Origin: Candidatus Izemoplasmatales bacterium
Lineage (GTDB): Bacteria; Bacillota_I; Bacilli_A; Izemoplasmatales; Hujiaoplasmataceae
DNA length: 64,000 nucleotides
Reading direction: 5' to 3'
NCBI GenBank assembly: GCA_041649275.1
Contig: JBAZNL010000008.1
Coordinates: 1-64,000, forward strand
This document shows, one piece after another, positions 1-9,900 of the stretch. The notes beneath the pieces are model-generated. The model saw only the letters and a list, made by a program, of their open reading frames with translations. It was not told the DNA's origin and ran no database searches. The translations under genes and the position numbers were made by a program. The first letter of the stretch is position 1. Each line of letters opens with the position of its first letter.

Positions 1-267
1 GAGCAGGATCATGAAGGCCGTGCCGGTGATGCCGGGCATGCGCTTCGCCTCTTCGAAGGTCTTGCGGAACTGGCGTTCGTTGACGCCGTAGGTGAAACGG
101 ACGCGCTGCTTTTCCTGCAGCTGGGTGCCGTATTCGGACAGTTTGGTCTTCTTCTGGCCATGCTGACCCGGAGCGAACGGGCGCTTGTTCAGTTCCTTCC
201 CGGTTTCGGTGATCGAAAATCCGAGACGGCGCGATACTTTCCAATTGGATCCTGTGAATCTCGACAT
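1..267 (-). CDS. rpsD: 30S ribosomal protein S4 (3'-truncated by window edge)
   Basis: The first 89 codons of ribosomal protein S4, a primary 16S rRNA-binding protein that nucleates assembly of the small subunit. The visible protein begins MSRFTGSNWKVSRRLGFS and contains PFAPGQHGQ and RVRFTYGVNERQFRKTF, all characteristic of bacterial S4. The rest of the gene, including most of the S4 RNA-binding domain, lies beyond position 1. The start is supported by a strong AGGAGG 4-5 bases upstream of the ATG at 267. A consensus promoter and a leader of about 165 nt precede it, which would fit S4-type autoregulation, although I could not fold the leader. Confidence 0.95.
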   Translation of the reverse strand, partial: MSRFTGSNWKVSRRLGFSITETGKELNKRPFAPGQHGQKKTKLSEYGTQLQEKQRVRFTYGVNERQFRKTFEEAKRMPGITGTAFMILL

Positions 268-431
268 GGTATTGTCCTCCTGTTTTGCGTCATGAGAGAG
301 GAGCTCCCGAATCATCCGGTTTGATCGTTTTGATGCGTTCGCGTCAAGCAGTCGACGGTACTGGCAAACCTCGGACGGAACAATCAAAGACTGAATTTTC
401 GCGGGCGCAACTGCCTTTTAATACATGCGCA
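268..431 (-). promoter_or_regulatory. rpsD 5' leader, possible S4 autoregulatory RNA
   Basis: About 165 nt separate the promoter at 438-466 from the rpsD start, far more than the 12-25 nt leaders of most genes here. In Bacillus, S4 represses its own mRNA by binding a structured leader. A similar role is an inference from position and length only; no structure was verified. Confidence 0.3.
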
Positions 432-437
432 TAAGAT

Positions 438-466
438 ATTATATTATAACGACGGGAGGATGTCAA
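438..466 (-). promoter_or_regulatory. consensus sigma-70 promoter for rpsD
   Basis: On the minus strand TTGACA (466-461) is followed after exactly 17 bases by TATAAT (443-438), a perfect match to the housekeeping consensus. It lies across the 3' end of the upstream msrC gene and overlaps its TAA stop, so rpsD has its own strong promoter apart from msrC transcription. Confidence 0.85.
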
Positions 467-932
467 CGAAAACCTTCGCCGCGGCTTCGAGCGTTTCCCG
501 TTCTTCCGTCCCGAACCGCGAGAGCACGGGCGCATCGACGTCGAGCACGCCGTAGAGCCGTCCGCCGGCGACGAGCGGGACGACGATCTCCGAGAGGGAG
601 GCGGCGTCGCAGGCGATGTGGCCGGGGAATCTCCGCACGTCGGGAACGACCACCGTCGCGCGGTCGGTCGCCGCACGACCGCACACGCCGCGGGTCAGCT
701 CGATCGTCGTGCACGCGGGTTTCCCCTGGAACGGACCGAGGACGAGCCGGTCGCCGTCGAAGAGGTAGAATCCGGCCCAGTTGATCTCGTCGAAGAATTC
801 GAAGACGAGCGCCGCGAGATTCGCGAGGTTGGAGACCGCCGGCAGGTCCCGGTCCAGATAGGCGCGCACGAGTTCGAGGAAACGCGCGTAGTTGGCGGCG
901 CGCGTCGCGCCGCGGGGGTTGTCCTGATACAT
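444..932 (-). CDS. msrC: free methionine-(R)-sulfoxide reductase, GAF domain
   Basis: A 162-residue single GAF-domain protein of the fRMsr family (E. coli MsrC/YebR, Bacillus YtsP), which reduces free methionine-(R)-sulfoxide in the cytosol with thioredoxin-type electrons. The three functional cysteines are present at 74, 84 and 108. Their spacing (10 and 24 residues) is identical to E. coli C84, C94 and C118, so the catalytic cysteines appear intact. The start ATG at 932 has the Shine-Dalgarno AGGTGAT just upstream and gives the normal family length; the longer upstream reading frame has no support. It is divergent from thiI, and its 3' end carries the rpsD promoter. Confidence 0.88.
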   Translation of the reverse strand: MYQDNPRGATRAANYARFLELVRAYLDRDLPAVSNLANLAALVFEFFDEINWAGFYLFDGDRLVLGPFQGKPACTTIELTRGVCGRAATDRATVVVPDVRRFPGHIACDAASLSEIVVPLVAGGRLYGVLDVDAPVLSRFGTEERETLEAAAKVFVDILPSL

Positions 933-948
933 GATATCACCTGATACG

Positions 949-978
949 ATTTTATCACGGAACGGCGCGAAACCGCAA
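949..978 (-). promoter_or_regulatory. promoter for msrC
   Basis: On the minus strand TTGCGG is followed after 18 bases by TAAAAT, with a TGA directly before the -10 (extended -10). It sits back to back with the thiI promoter on the plus strand. Confidence 0.6.
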
Positions 979-984
979 CCCTTA

Positions 985-993
985 TGATACAAT
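985..993 (+). promoter_or_regulatory. extended -10 promoter for thiI
   Basis: TGATACAAT (extended -10) lies 27 bases before the thiI ATG. No good -35 is seen. It is divergent from the msrC promoter, with only a few bases between the two. Confidence 0.5.
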
Positions 994-1019
994 AGGAGCG
1001 TCACGAAACGAGGGTTATC

Positions 1020-2249
1020 ATGTACGAACGAATCCTGGTCCGCTACGGCGACCTCAATCTCAAGGGCAAGAACAAGAAGAGTTTCACCGACCGCGTCGAC
1101 CGCCTGATCCGCGAGAAACTCGCGGCATTCCCGGTCGCCTACGATTTCCGCCACGACCGCATGTATGTCGTCCTGAACGGCGCCGACGCGACGGCCGTGA
1201 TGGCACGGCTCGACCGCGTCTCGGGGCTCTATTCCTACAGCCCGATCACCCGCTGCGCAGTCGACCTCGACGCGATCGCCGACGTCGCCGTCGGCCTGAT
1301 CGGCGAGAAGACGGGCGGTCGTCCGACGACCTTCAAGATCGAGACCAAGCGCGCCGACAAGCAGTACCCGCTCACGAGCCAGGAGATCTCGCCGGCGCTG
1401 GCCGCGCGGATCCTCCCGCGCTGTCCCTTCCTCCAGGTCAGGATCCACGATCCCGAACTCGTCCTGTCGGTCGAGGTGCGGCCCGACGGCGGCTACCTCT
1501 TCACCGAATCGATCCGCGCGATGGGCGGCTATCCGGTCGGGTCCGGCGGCAAGGGCCTGCTATTGCTTTCGGGCGGGATCGATTCCCCGGTCGCCGGCTA
1601 TCTTTCGATGAAGCAGGGCATCGAGATCGAGTGCATCCACTTCGAATCGACCCCGCTCACGCCGATCGAATCGGTTCAGAAGGTGGTCGACATCGTCGAG
1701 ATCCTCTCCGACTACGCGCCTCACGCCAGGATGAAACTCCACCTCGTGCCGTTCGAGGCGCTTCACCGGAAACTGATCGAACACGTTCCCGACAGCTATC
1801 TGATCACGATCATGCGGCGGATGATGTATCGGATCGCCTCCCGCGTCGCGGCCGACCACGGCTGCCTGTGCATCCTGAACGGAGAATCCGTCGGTCAGGT
1901 CGCCTCGCAGACCCTCGAAAGCATGGACGTCATCGCTTCCGTCACGGACACCCTCGTCGTCCGTCCGCTCGCCACCTACGACAAGCTCGACATCATGGCG
2001 ATCGCGCGACGGATCGGCACCCTCGACGTCTCCAACCGCGCCTTCGAGGACTGCTGCACGGTGTATCTCCCGAAGAACCCGGTGATCCGGCCGACCCGCC
2101 GCCTCGCCGCCCATTACGAGGAATTCTTCGACTACGCGCCGCTCGTCGAGGCCGCCGTCGCCGGCATCCGGACGATCCAGCTCGCGCCCGAGGACCGTCT
2201 CGACGTCGCCTCCAGGGGACTCGTCGTCGCGGAGATCGCGGACCTGTGA
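1020..2249 (+). CDS. thiI: tRNA uracil 4-sulfurtransferase ThiI
   Basis: A 409-residue ThiI that adenylates U8 of tRNA and transfers sulfur to give 4-thiouridine; in many bacteria it also supplies sulfur for thiamine thiazole synthesis. An N-terminal ferredoxin-like/THUMP region precedes an ATP-pyrophosphatase domain with the PP-loop SGGIDSP at about residues 184-190. The length corresponds to the short form without a C-terminal rhodanese domain, as in Bacillus, so sulfur would come from a dedicated cysteine desulfurase partner, which is not in this window. The stop TGA overlaps the GTG start of the following acetyltransferase gene (GTGA), indicating translational coupling. Confidence 0.93.
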   Translation: MYERILVRYGDLNLKGKNKKSFTDRVDRLIREKLAAFPVAYDFRHDRMYVVLNGADATAVMARLDRVSGLYSYSPITRCAVDLDAIADVAVGLIGEKTGGRPTTFKIETKRADKQYPLTSQEISPALAARILPRCPFLQVRIHDPELVLSVEVRPDGGYLFTESIRAMGGYPVGSGGKGLLLLSGGIDSPVAGYLSMKQGIEIECIHFESTPLTPIESVQKVVDIVEILSDYAPHARMKLHLVPFEALHRKLIEHVPDSYLITIMRRMMYRIASRVAADHGCLCILNGESVGQVASQTLESMDVIASVTDTLVVRPLATYDKLDIMAIARRIGTLDVSNRAFEDCCTVYLPKNPVIRPTRRLAAHYEEFFDYAPLVEAAVAGIRTIQLAPEDRLDVASRGLVVAEIADL

Positions 2250-2785
2250 AGACGCTTCTCACGGATCGTCTCGTCCTCCGGGACTGGACCCTCGCGGACG
2301 CGGCCGACCTCTTCGCCTACGCCTCGACGCCGACGGTCGGCCCCGCGGCCGGCTGGGCGCCCCACGGCGACCTCGCCGAGTCGGAGCGGATCATCCGGCA
2401 TTTCATCGAGGCGGCCGACGTCTGGGCGATCGAGGAACGCGCGACCGGCCGGGTCGTCGGCTCCGTCGGGCTGCATCCGCGCTCGAAGCTTGCGGATGCG
2501 CCGGTCGCCGAACTCGGCTACGTGCTGTCCCCGGAACGCGAAGGCAGGGGGTACATGACCGAAGCCTGCCAGGCGGTGCTCGAGCACGCCTTCCGCGACC
2601 GCGGGCTGCCCGAAGTCTACGTCGCCCACTTCGTCGGAAACGACAAGTCCCGCCGCGTGATCGCGCGGCTCGGGTTCAGGCCGGCGGGCGACATCCTCTA
2701 CGAAACGACGGCCTGCGGGCCGATGCGCTCGGTCCGGTATCGGATGACGCGCACCGAATACGATGACATCAGGAGGAAGAGAAAC
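2246..2785 (+). CDS. GNAT acetyltransferase (RimJ/RimL type), no stop before pepF
   Basis: About 180 codons encoding a GNAT N-acetyltransferase of the RimJ/RimL subgroup. The N-terminus VKTLLTDRLVLRDWTLADA is typical, and ELGYVLSPEREGRGYMTEA carries the acetyl-CoA loop (R-E-G-R-G-Y) and is followed by NDKSRRVIARLGF. Family members acetylate protein N-termini, antibiotics or other amines; the substrate here is unknown. The start is GTG at 2246, overlapping the thiI stop. The frame has no stop codon where such proteins normally end (after YRMTRTEYDDI); it runs directly into the pepF coding sequence, so the listed end is the pepF ATG minus one. A fused GNAT-PepF polypeptide is therefore possible. 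Confidence 0.8.
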
Positions 2786-4546
2786 ATGGTCAAGTGGAAT
2801 CTGGAAAAGCTCTACAAGGGATTCGAGGATCCGGCCTTCACGGAAGATCTGAAACGCCTCGATCTGGCGGTCGCCCGGACCAACGGACTCGCATCATCGT
2901 TCGTCGGTTACGAAACCCCGGCGAAGACGATCGAGGACTACCTCGCGGCGTCGGTCGAACTCGCGTCCGTCGCCGACCGGCTCTTCGCGTTCGCCTCGCT
3001 CACGGAAGCCGTGGAGACGACGAACCAGACCGCCGTCAAGCACCTGAACGCGCTCCGCATGAAGGTCACCGAAACGACCGGGACCGACACCCGCTTCCGC
3101 AAGTGGCTTGCGAAGATGCCGGCGTTCGAATCCGTCCTCGCGGGTGCTTCGACGCGCGTGAAGGAACACGGATTCATGCTCCGCGAAATCGTCGAAAACG
3201 GCAAGTACGACCTCGACGAGAAGACCGAGACGCTCGTGGCGAAGCTTCGCCAATCCGGTTCGATCGCCTGGGATCGGCTCCAGTCGCTCCTCACCGCGAC
3301 GGTCGCGGTGAAGTACGAGGACCGCGAGATCACCCTCTCGCAGGTCCGCAACCTCGCCTACGACAAGAATCCCGAGGTCCGTCGCAAGGCCTATTTCGCC
3401 GAACTCGAAGCCTACAGGGCGATCGAGAAGCCGGTGGCGTTCGCGCTCAACGGCATCAAGGGCGAGGTCAACACGCTCTGCGAGGAACGCGGATACGCCT
3501 CGCCGCTCGACCAGGCGCTCGCGGCTTCGCGCATGAGCCGCAAGACGCTCGAGGCGATGCTTCAGGCGATGACGGAGTCGCTGCCGGTCTTCCGTCGCTA
3601 CCTCCGCCGCAAGGGGACGCTGCTCGGGCATCCGAACGGCCTTCCCTTCTACGACCTGTTCGCCCCGATGGGCGGCGTCGATTCGACCTACACGATCCCC
3701 GAGGCCAACGCCTACGTGCTCAAGAACTTCCGGACCTTCAACGCCCGGCTCGCGGGGATGGCCGAGCGGGCCTTCGCCGAAGGCTGGATCGACTACACCC
3801 CGCGTCCCGGGAAGGTCGGCGGCGCGTTCTGCTCGAACATCCACGCGATCGGCGAGAGCCGCGTCATGACCAACTTCGAAGGCGCGTTCGGCGACATCAT
3901 CACGATGGCGCACGAACTCGGCCACGCCTATCACGGCGAATGCATCTTCGGCGAATCGATCCTCAATTCGAACTATACGATGCCGGTCGCCGAGACGGCA
4001 TCGACGTTCGCCGAGACGATCGTGAACAAGGCCGCGCTCCGGGACGCGAAGACCCGGGAGGAGAAGATCTTCCTGCTCGAATCGTCGATCCAGGACTACA
4101 CCCAGGTGATCGTCGACATCATGAGCCGCTTCTATTTCGAAAGCGCCGTGTTCGACGGACGCAAGGCTACCGTCTTCGACGAGAACGAACTCAAGGAGAT
4201 GATGCTCGACGCGCAGCGGAAGACCTATGGCGACGGCCTCGATCCCGACCTCCTGCATCCCTACATGTGGCTCTGCAAGGGCCATTACTACAGCGGCTCG
4301 CTCTCCTTCTACAACTTCCCGTACGCCTTCGGACTCCTGTTCGCCAAGGGGCTCTACGCCCGCTACCTGGAGGACAAGGCCGCATTCGTCGCGATCTACG
4401 ACGACCTCCTCGCCGCAACCGGCCGCTCGACCGTCGAGGAGACGGCCGCGATCGCCGGCGTCAACGCCGGCGACCCCGCCTTCTGGCGCCAGTCGCTAGC
4501 CCTCCTCGCGGAGGACATCGAGGAGTTCCTCCGCCTCACGGAGTGA
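2786..4546 (+). CDS. pepF: oligoendopeptidase F (M3 family zinc peptidase)
   Basis: A 586-residue M3B metallopeptidase that cleaves short peptides in the cytosol. The zinc motif HELGH is at residues 376-380, followed by the family segment MPVAETASTFAET that supplies the third metal ligand. From the internal ATG at 2786 the protein has the usual PepF length, and AGGAGG lies nine bases upstream, so this is very probably a real initiation site. The same frame is open upstream through the acetyltransferase gene without a stop, so a read-through fusion of about 766 residues could also be made. The protein ends with the typical NAGDPAFWRQSL region. Confidence 0.93.
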   Translation: MVKWNLEKLYKGFEDPAFTEDLKRLDLAVARTNGLASSFVGYETPAKTIEDYLAASVELASVADRLFAFASLTEAVETTNQTAVKHLNALRMKVTETTGTDTRFRKWLAKMPAFESVLAGASTRVKEHGFMLREIVENGKYDLDEKTETLVAKLRQSGSIAWDRLQSLLTATVAVKYEDREITLSQVRNLAYDKNPEVRRKAYFAELEAYRAIEKPVAFALNGIKGEVNTLCEERGYASPLDQALAASRMSRKTLEAMLQAMTESLPVFRRYLRRKGTLLGHPNGLPFYDLFAPMGGVDSTYTIPEANAYVLKNFRTFNARLAGMAERAFAEGWIDYTPRPGKVGGAFCSNIHAIGESRVMTNFEGAFGDIITMAHELGHAYHGECIFGESILNSNYTMPVAETASTFAETIVNKAALRDAKTREEKIFLLESSIQDYTQVIVDIMSRFYFESAVFDGRKATVFDENELKEMMLDAQRKTYGDGLDPDLLHPYMWLCKGHYYSGSLSFYNFPYAFGLLFAKGLYARYLEDKAAFVAIYDDLLAATGRSTVEETAAIAGVNAGDPAFWRQSLALLAEDIEEFLRLTE

Positions 4547-4624
4547 GCGAATTCGCAAGAACGCCAATAAAAACGACGGGACCGCTTGTTGTATTAAGTG
4601 CACGCATCTCCTGAGGAGGCACCC

Positions 4625-6703
4625 ATGAAAACGATGAACCTGTTCCGTCGCCTCACGTCACTCGCGGCCATCCTGCTCCTTTCGGCGGGAATCCTCGCCT
4701 GCAACGAGACGACCACGACGAAGCCGAACAACCTTCCTTCCGTCGACGACGTCGACAACTTCAAGGATTACGACGAGCTCGAGACCTATCTGGCCGGATT
4801 CTTCAGCAAGAGCCAGAACGGCTGGTATTCGCTGCGCGGCGGCGAGGCCGTCTTCGACGAAGCGGTCGGCGCCGTCACCACGACGGCCGCGTCCGGCGCC
4901 CCTTCCGGCACCGACGACGAGGTCGACCGCACCCACAGCGTCTCCAACGACCAGGTCGAGGGCGTCCGCGAGACCGACACGATCATGACCGACGGATACC
5001 ACATCTACGTGGTCTCCGGCGACAAGTTCCAGATGATCGACGCCGATACGCTCGACATCGTCTACACCTACGCGATGCCGGATTCCGACTGGTCATCCAT
5101 CCAGGGAATGTTCCTCGACGAGGAGCACGGCAAGGTCGTCCTGATCGCGAACGAGTACCATTACGACGAACAGAAGGCGACCGAGGACACCTATTATTAC
5201 TGGTATTACTACCGTTATGGAACACGCGTGGTCGTCCTCGACGTCGCCGATCCCGACGCGGTCGAGATCGAACGCGACATGTTCTTCGACAACACCTACC
5301 TCGTCGACGCCCGCATGATCGGCACGCAGGTCTTCCTCGTGATGGACAACTACGCGATCAACTGGGGATACGCCGAAGATTCGTTCATCCCGACGTACAT
5401 GGATTCCGCCGTCTCCGACGCGGAACAGCAGCTCCAGGCGGACCACATCTACTACATGCCCAACGGCAACTACTCCCTCTCCTACCTCATGCTCGCCTCC
5501 TTCAGCGCGACCGACCCCGACGCCGCCGCCCGCGTCGACGCCTACCTCGGCAGCTCCTGGCAGATCTACATGAGCCCGTCGAACCTCTACGTCGTGATGT
5601 ACCGCTACGAGGTCGACGAGGTCACCGGATGGTATGACTACCTCACCTACGTCCTGCGCTTCGCGATCGAAGAAGGGAACCTCGTCTTCAAGGCGATCGG
5701 CGCCGTGGACGGTTCTCCGCTCAACCAGTTCTCGATGGACGAGTACGCCGGCGCGTTCCGGATCGCGACCACCGAGTCGATCGCCCGTCAGGTCACCGTC
5801 ACCGTCGACGGCGACGGCGTCGTCACGACCGAAGCCTTCCCCGCGGACGGTACGTCCGAAGAGGGCGACGAGACGACGACCCGAAGCGACGACACGACCG
5901 AACGCGGCACCTGGACGTACATCTCCTGGACCTGGACCGTCGAGAACAAGCTCTTCGTCCTCGATGCGTCGGTCGACGGCACGATGACCGTGCTCGGTTC
6001 GATCCTCGAAGGTCTCGGCAAGCCGAACGAGCGCATCTTCTCGGTCCGCTTCAACGGCGACGTCGGCTATGTCGTCACGTTCGTGAACACCGACCCGCTC
6101 TATAAGCTCGACCTCTCCGACCCGACCGATCCGACGATCGTCGGCGAGTGGATCGAGGAGGGCGTGAGCGACTACCTGCACATCATCAACGACGGCCTCA
6201 TGCTCGGCGTCGGTCGCCAGGCGGTCACCGACGGCGGCTGGACCCGTTTCACCGGCGTCAAGATCTCGCTCTACGACACGACCGGCGACGATCCCTTCGT
6301 CACCGACGACTACTTCCTCGAAAGCCAGTACAGCTATTCGCCGGTCACCTACGACCACAAGGCGTTCATGTACTTCGTTCCCGAGGGCGCCGACTTCTGG
6401 TACGTGGCGATCCCGATCTACGAATATTTCGACAACTACAGCGTCTACTCCCAGAGCATGTACGTGTTCAAGGCCCATTACGACGGCACGCTCGAGTACG
6501 TCGCGAAACTGACCCACAACGACGACAACCCCGTCGAGCACTACTGGTACTGCGATTCGATCGAACGCGCCGTCATCATCGGCACCCGGATCTACACCGT
6601 CTCCTATTCCCAGATCCGGATGTACGACATGGAGAACGAATTCACCCCGATCGCAACGACGACGCTCAACGATACGGCGTACCGCTACTATTACTGGGAT
6701 TGA
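4625..6703 (+). CDS. lipoprotein with C-terminal beta-propeller domain
   Basis: A 692-residue secreted lipoprotein. The N-terminus has a basic start, a hydrophobic core and the lipobox LLSAGILAC, so the mature protein would be anchored by a lipidated cysteine at the outer face of the membrane. The segment HSVSNDQVEGVRETDTIM is the signature of the beta-propeller family distantly related to WD-40 repeats (the PF09826 type), followed by many beta-strand, Tyr- and Asp-rich blades. The start ATG at 4625 has GAGGAGG upstream. Biochemical function in this family is unknown; surface binding or scaffolding is an inference. It lies upstream of the giant lipoprotein but is separated from it by a terminator. 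Confidence 0.78.
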   Translation: MKTMNLFRRLTSLAAILLLSAGILACNETTTTKPNNLPSVDDVDNFKDYDELETYLAGFFSKSQNGWYSLRGGEAVFDEAVGAVTTTAASGAPSGTDDEVDRTHSVSNDQVEGVRETDTIMTDGYHIYVVSGDKFQMIDADTLDIVYTYAMPDSDWSSIQGMFLDEEHGKVVLIANEYHYDEQKATEDTYYYWYYYRYGTRVVVLDVADPDAVEIERDMFFDNTYLVDARMIGTQVFLVMDNYAINWGYAEDSFIPTYMDSAVSDAEQQLQADHIYYMPNGNYSLSYLMLASFSATDPDAAARVDAYLGSSWQIYMSPSNLYVVMYRYEVDEVTGWYDYLTYVLRFAIEEGNLVFKAIGAVDGSPLNQFSMDEYAGAFRIATTESIARQVTVTVDGDGVVTTEAFPADGTSEEGDETTTRSDDTTERGTWTYISWTWTVENKLFVLDASVDGTMTVLGSILEGLGKPNERIFSVRFNGDVGYVVTFVNTDPLYKLDLSDPTDPTIVGEWIEEGVSDYLHIINDGLMLGVGRQAVTDGGWTRFTGVKISLYDTTGDDPFVTDDYFLESQYSYSPVTYDHKAFMYFVPEGADFWYVAIPIYEYFDNYSVYSQSMYVFKAHYDGTLEYVAKLTHNDDNPVEHYWYCDSIERAVIIGTRIYTVSYSQIRMYDMENEFTPIATTTLNDTAYRYYYWD

Positions 6704-6725
6704 CCTTTCGACCCGATTCCAACCC

Positions 6726-6762
6726 GACCGGCAGACGGATTTCCGTCCGTCGGTCTTTTTTT
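6726..6762 (+). terminator. intrinsic terminator after the beta-propeller gene
   Basis: GACCG/CGGTC and inner GACGG/CCGTC arms form a GC-rich hairpin followed by seven T. Confidence 0.85.
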
Positions 6763-6877
6763 CGTCCTCAAGAGGATCGAAACCCGGTTTTCGCATGGAA
6801 ACGGTTCACGATTTGCGATTTTTACCGCATGGGTGTGAAATACCTCCCCCTACCCTATGGATTTTTCTTCGGGTTTG

Positions 6878-6917
6878 TGATATGTTGAAAACGTATCACG
6901 TGCGCACGCAGCGCACG
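6878..6917 (+). promoter_or_regulatory. probable promoter and leader hairpin of the giant lipoprotein gene
   Basis: TGATATGTT (6878-6886) resembles the extended -10 of other units here, though the -10 itself is weak. Just downstream, CGTGCGC (6899-6905) and GCGCACG (6911-6917) form a perfect seven-base inverted repeat with a five-base loop in the untranslated leader, before the strong AAGGAGG and the ATG at 6941. The hairpin could stabilise the mRNA or tune translation; neither role was tested. Confidence 0.4.
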
Positions 6918-6940
6918 ATCATATTCAAGGAGGTACCACG

Positions 6941-9900
6941 ATGAAGAGGAAGTTTCTCCTGTTTGCGCTCGTCACCTTTCTGACGTTCGGCCTCGCCGGC
7001 TGCGACATCCTGCTCAGCCTGCTCGGTCAGGTGACGACCACCGTCACCACCGTCGAAACGACGGATACGTCCGATACCGCCATCACCACCGTTACCACCC
7101 AACCCGCGATCACCACCACGGAAGGAACGACCACGGCCCCGGTCACCACGACGACCGGCGGCACGACCGTTTCGACCATCCAGCAATATACCGTCGTCTT
7201 CTACGACTATGACGGCACGACCGTCCTGAAGACGCAGATGGTGACCCAGGGTGGCAGCGCCACCCCGCCGGCCGATCCCGCCCGGCCGGCGACCGACCAG
7301 TTCACCTTCGCGTTCTCCGGCTGGTCCGGAAGCTACACGAACGTGACGGCGAACGCCACCGTCCTCGCCACCTACACGGCGACGATCCGGCAGTACACCG
7401 TCACCTTCCTGAACGACGACGGCACGACCGTCCTCGGAACGTCGACGGTGGACTACGGCACGGCCGCGACCGCCCCGGCGAACCCGTCCAAGCCGGCCAC
7501 GGCGCAGTACACCTACGCCTTCACCGGATGGAGCGCCGTCTTCAACGACGTCCGCTCGAACTTCTCCGTGACCGCCCAGTACGGCGCCACGGTCCGTCAG
7601 TACACCGTCACCTTCGTGAACTACGACGGCGCGGTGCTCGGGACCTCGACCGTGAACTACGGCACCGCCGCCACCGCTCCGGCGGCCACTCCGGACAAGC
7701 CCGACACGCCGCAGTGGGACTACGCCTTCATCGGCTGGGACGTCGCCTTCGCGAACGTCCAGTCGACCCTGACCGTCACCGCCCAGTTCGGACAGACCCT
7801 CCGCCAGTACGAGGTCCGGTTCGTCAACGACGACGACTCCCTCATCCAGACCTCGATGGTCGCCTACGGTTCCGGAGCGACCGCGCCCGCGAATCCGACC
7901 AAGGCCTCGACCGCGCAATTCGACTACGCGTTCACCAACTGGGACGTCCCGTTCGCCAGCATCACCGGCGCGCTCACCGTCCGCGCGGTCTATGCGTCCA
8001 CGGTCCGCTCCTACGAAGTCGTCTTCCAGGACGCCGACGGGACCGAGCTGAAGACGGAGACGGTCGCCTATGGCGGCGCCGCCACCGCTCCTGCCGACCC
8101 GAGCCGCGACTCGACCGCGCAGTACGACTACGCCTTCACCGGCTGGGACGTCGCGTTCGATCCGATCCATGGGGAGACCACCGTCACCGCCACCTATTCC
8201 CAGACGGTCCGCGAATATTCCGTCATCTTCTACGACGAAGACGGCATCACGGTCCTCGACGAGGTCATGGTCCCCTACGGCGGATCCGCGATTCCGCCCG
8301 CCGATCCCGCCAAGGCCGGCAACGATCACGCGACCTACACCTTCTCGCACTGGGAAGGAACGTACGTCGGCATCACCGGACATGAGACCGTCATCGCCGT
8401 CTACGACGAGCAACGCACCGCCTATTTCGTCTCGTTCTTCGACATCGACGGCGCGCTCATCGACAGACAGCTCGTCCTCTCCGGCCAGGATGCGGTCGCT
8501 CCCGCCGATCCGGCGCGTCCCGACACCACGCAGTACACCTACACCTTCACCGGTTGGCTCGGCGACTACCTCGCCGTCTCGGCCGACGTCGCGATCTACG
8601 CACAGTACGACGTCGTCGTCAACACCTATACCGTCGCGTTCTACAGCGAGGACGGTCTCACGCTCCTCGGCACCTCGACGGTCGAATACGGTCATCCGGC
8701 GGTCGCGCCGGACGATCCGACGAAACCCGAGTACTTCTTCGTCGGCTGGTCCGAAGGCGTCGCCTTCGTGACCCGCGACATGGTCGTCTTCGCCGTGTTC
8801 TCCGACGTCGTCTGGGACCGTCAGCTCCTGCTCGACTATGTCGCCACCTGGCATGAGGAGACCCCGACGCCCGAACAGCTCGAAGCGGACGTGGCGATGC
8901 TCCTCGGCATCCTCGGGCTTGATCCGCTCGATCCGCTCGCGGAGCGCCAGGCCTACGATCTGGTCATGGTTTTCCAGGGATTCCTCGCGGACATGACGGA
9001 TGCCGGCACGCTCGCCGAGATCCAGGAAGCCTACGCGAACGCGAAGGCTTCCGGCTTCGACCGCGACCGCGTCATCACCGTCCTCCTCGGCGTCGCCGAG
9101 ATGAACATCGAGAACGGCATCGCGAACGGCCGCGTCGAGGAAATCCTCAGCCAGATCGCTTGGCTCGAACAGGCGATCCTCGACGCCGAAGCCGGCAAGC
9201 CGATCCGAATCCAGGACGGCGTCGACTACTGCACCGGATACGCCGGCGAGAATCAGGCCGCATGCGCATCCGCCTGGGCCGCATTCGTCGAGGAGACGAA
9301 CCTCAACCACGCCTACATCGAGCTGATCGACCAATATACCTACGAACTGTACCAGGGCATCTGGAACTGGGACGTCTGGTACGATCTCTCGTGGCTGCTC
9401 GAAGACATCCTCCACTACACCTATGTCGAACCCGATCCCTATTACGTCGACCTCTACCTCGCGGCCTACAACGAAGTCCTGAACGGACTCTCGTCCGAGG
9501 ATCAGGCGATGTACGATGCGGTCCTGACCGCCTTCTCCGCCTGGAAGAGTTTCCAGATGACGACCGCCGATCCGTACCGCGAGCTCGCGTACGGTCTGGC
9601 CGATGTGAACGGCTACAACATCGGCGGGACCCTCACGGGCGACCTCCTTGCCTCGTACGAACAGCTTTTCTGGGACATCAACCAGTACAGCTGGCACATC
9701 GTCGAACTGCAGTGGCAGCTCCAGGACGCCTACGACCAGCGCGAAGTGCTGCTCGCGCTCCAGGCCTACCTCGCCACCGAGGAAGGCTACGCCAAGGCCG
9801 AGATCCTCGTCGGCACGGTCTACGACATGCTGGAATCGGTCCTCTACGGCATCGACGAGGGCACGTTCGAACTCCTGTTCGGCCTCGCCACGGGCCAGAT

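Noticed and set aside
2794..4614. 606-codon alternative plus-strand frame over pepF
   Set aside because: It is Arg-rich out-of-frame translation of pepF; the HELGH zinc motif is in the other frame.
7175..8811. Tandem repeats considered as a CRISPR array or DNA satellite
   Set aside because: The units are about 200 bases, diverged at DNA level, in frame, and encode known List_Bact-type protein modules.
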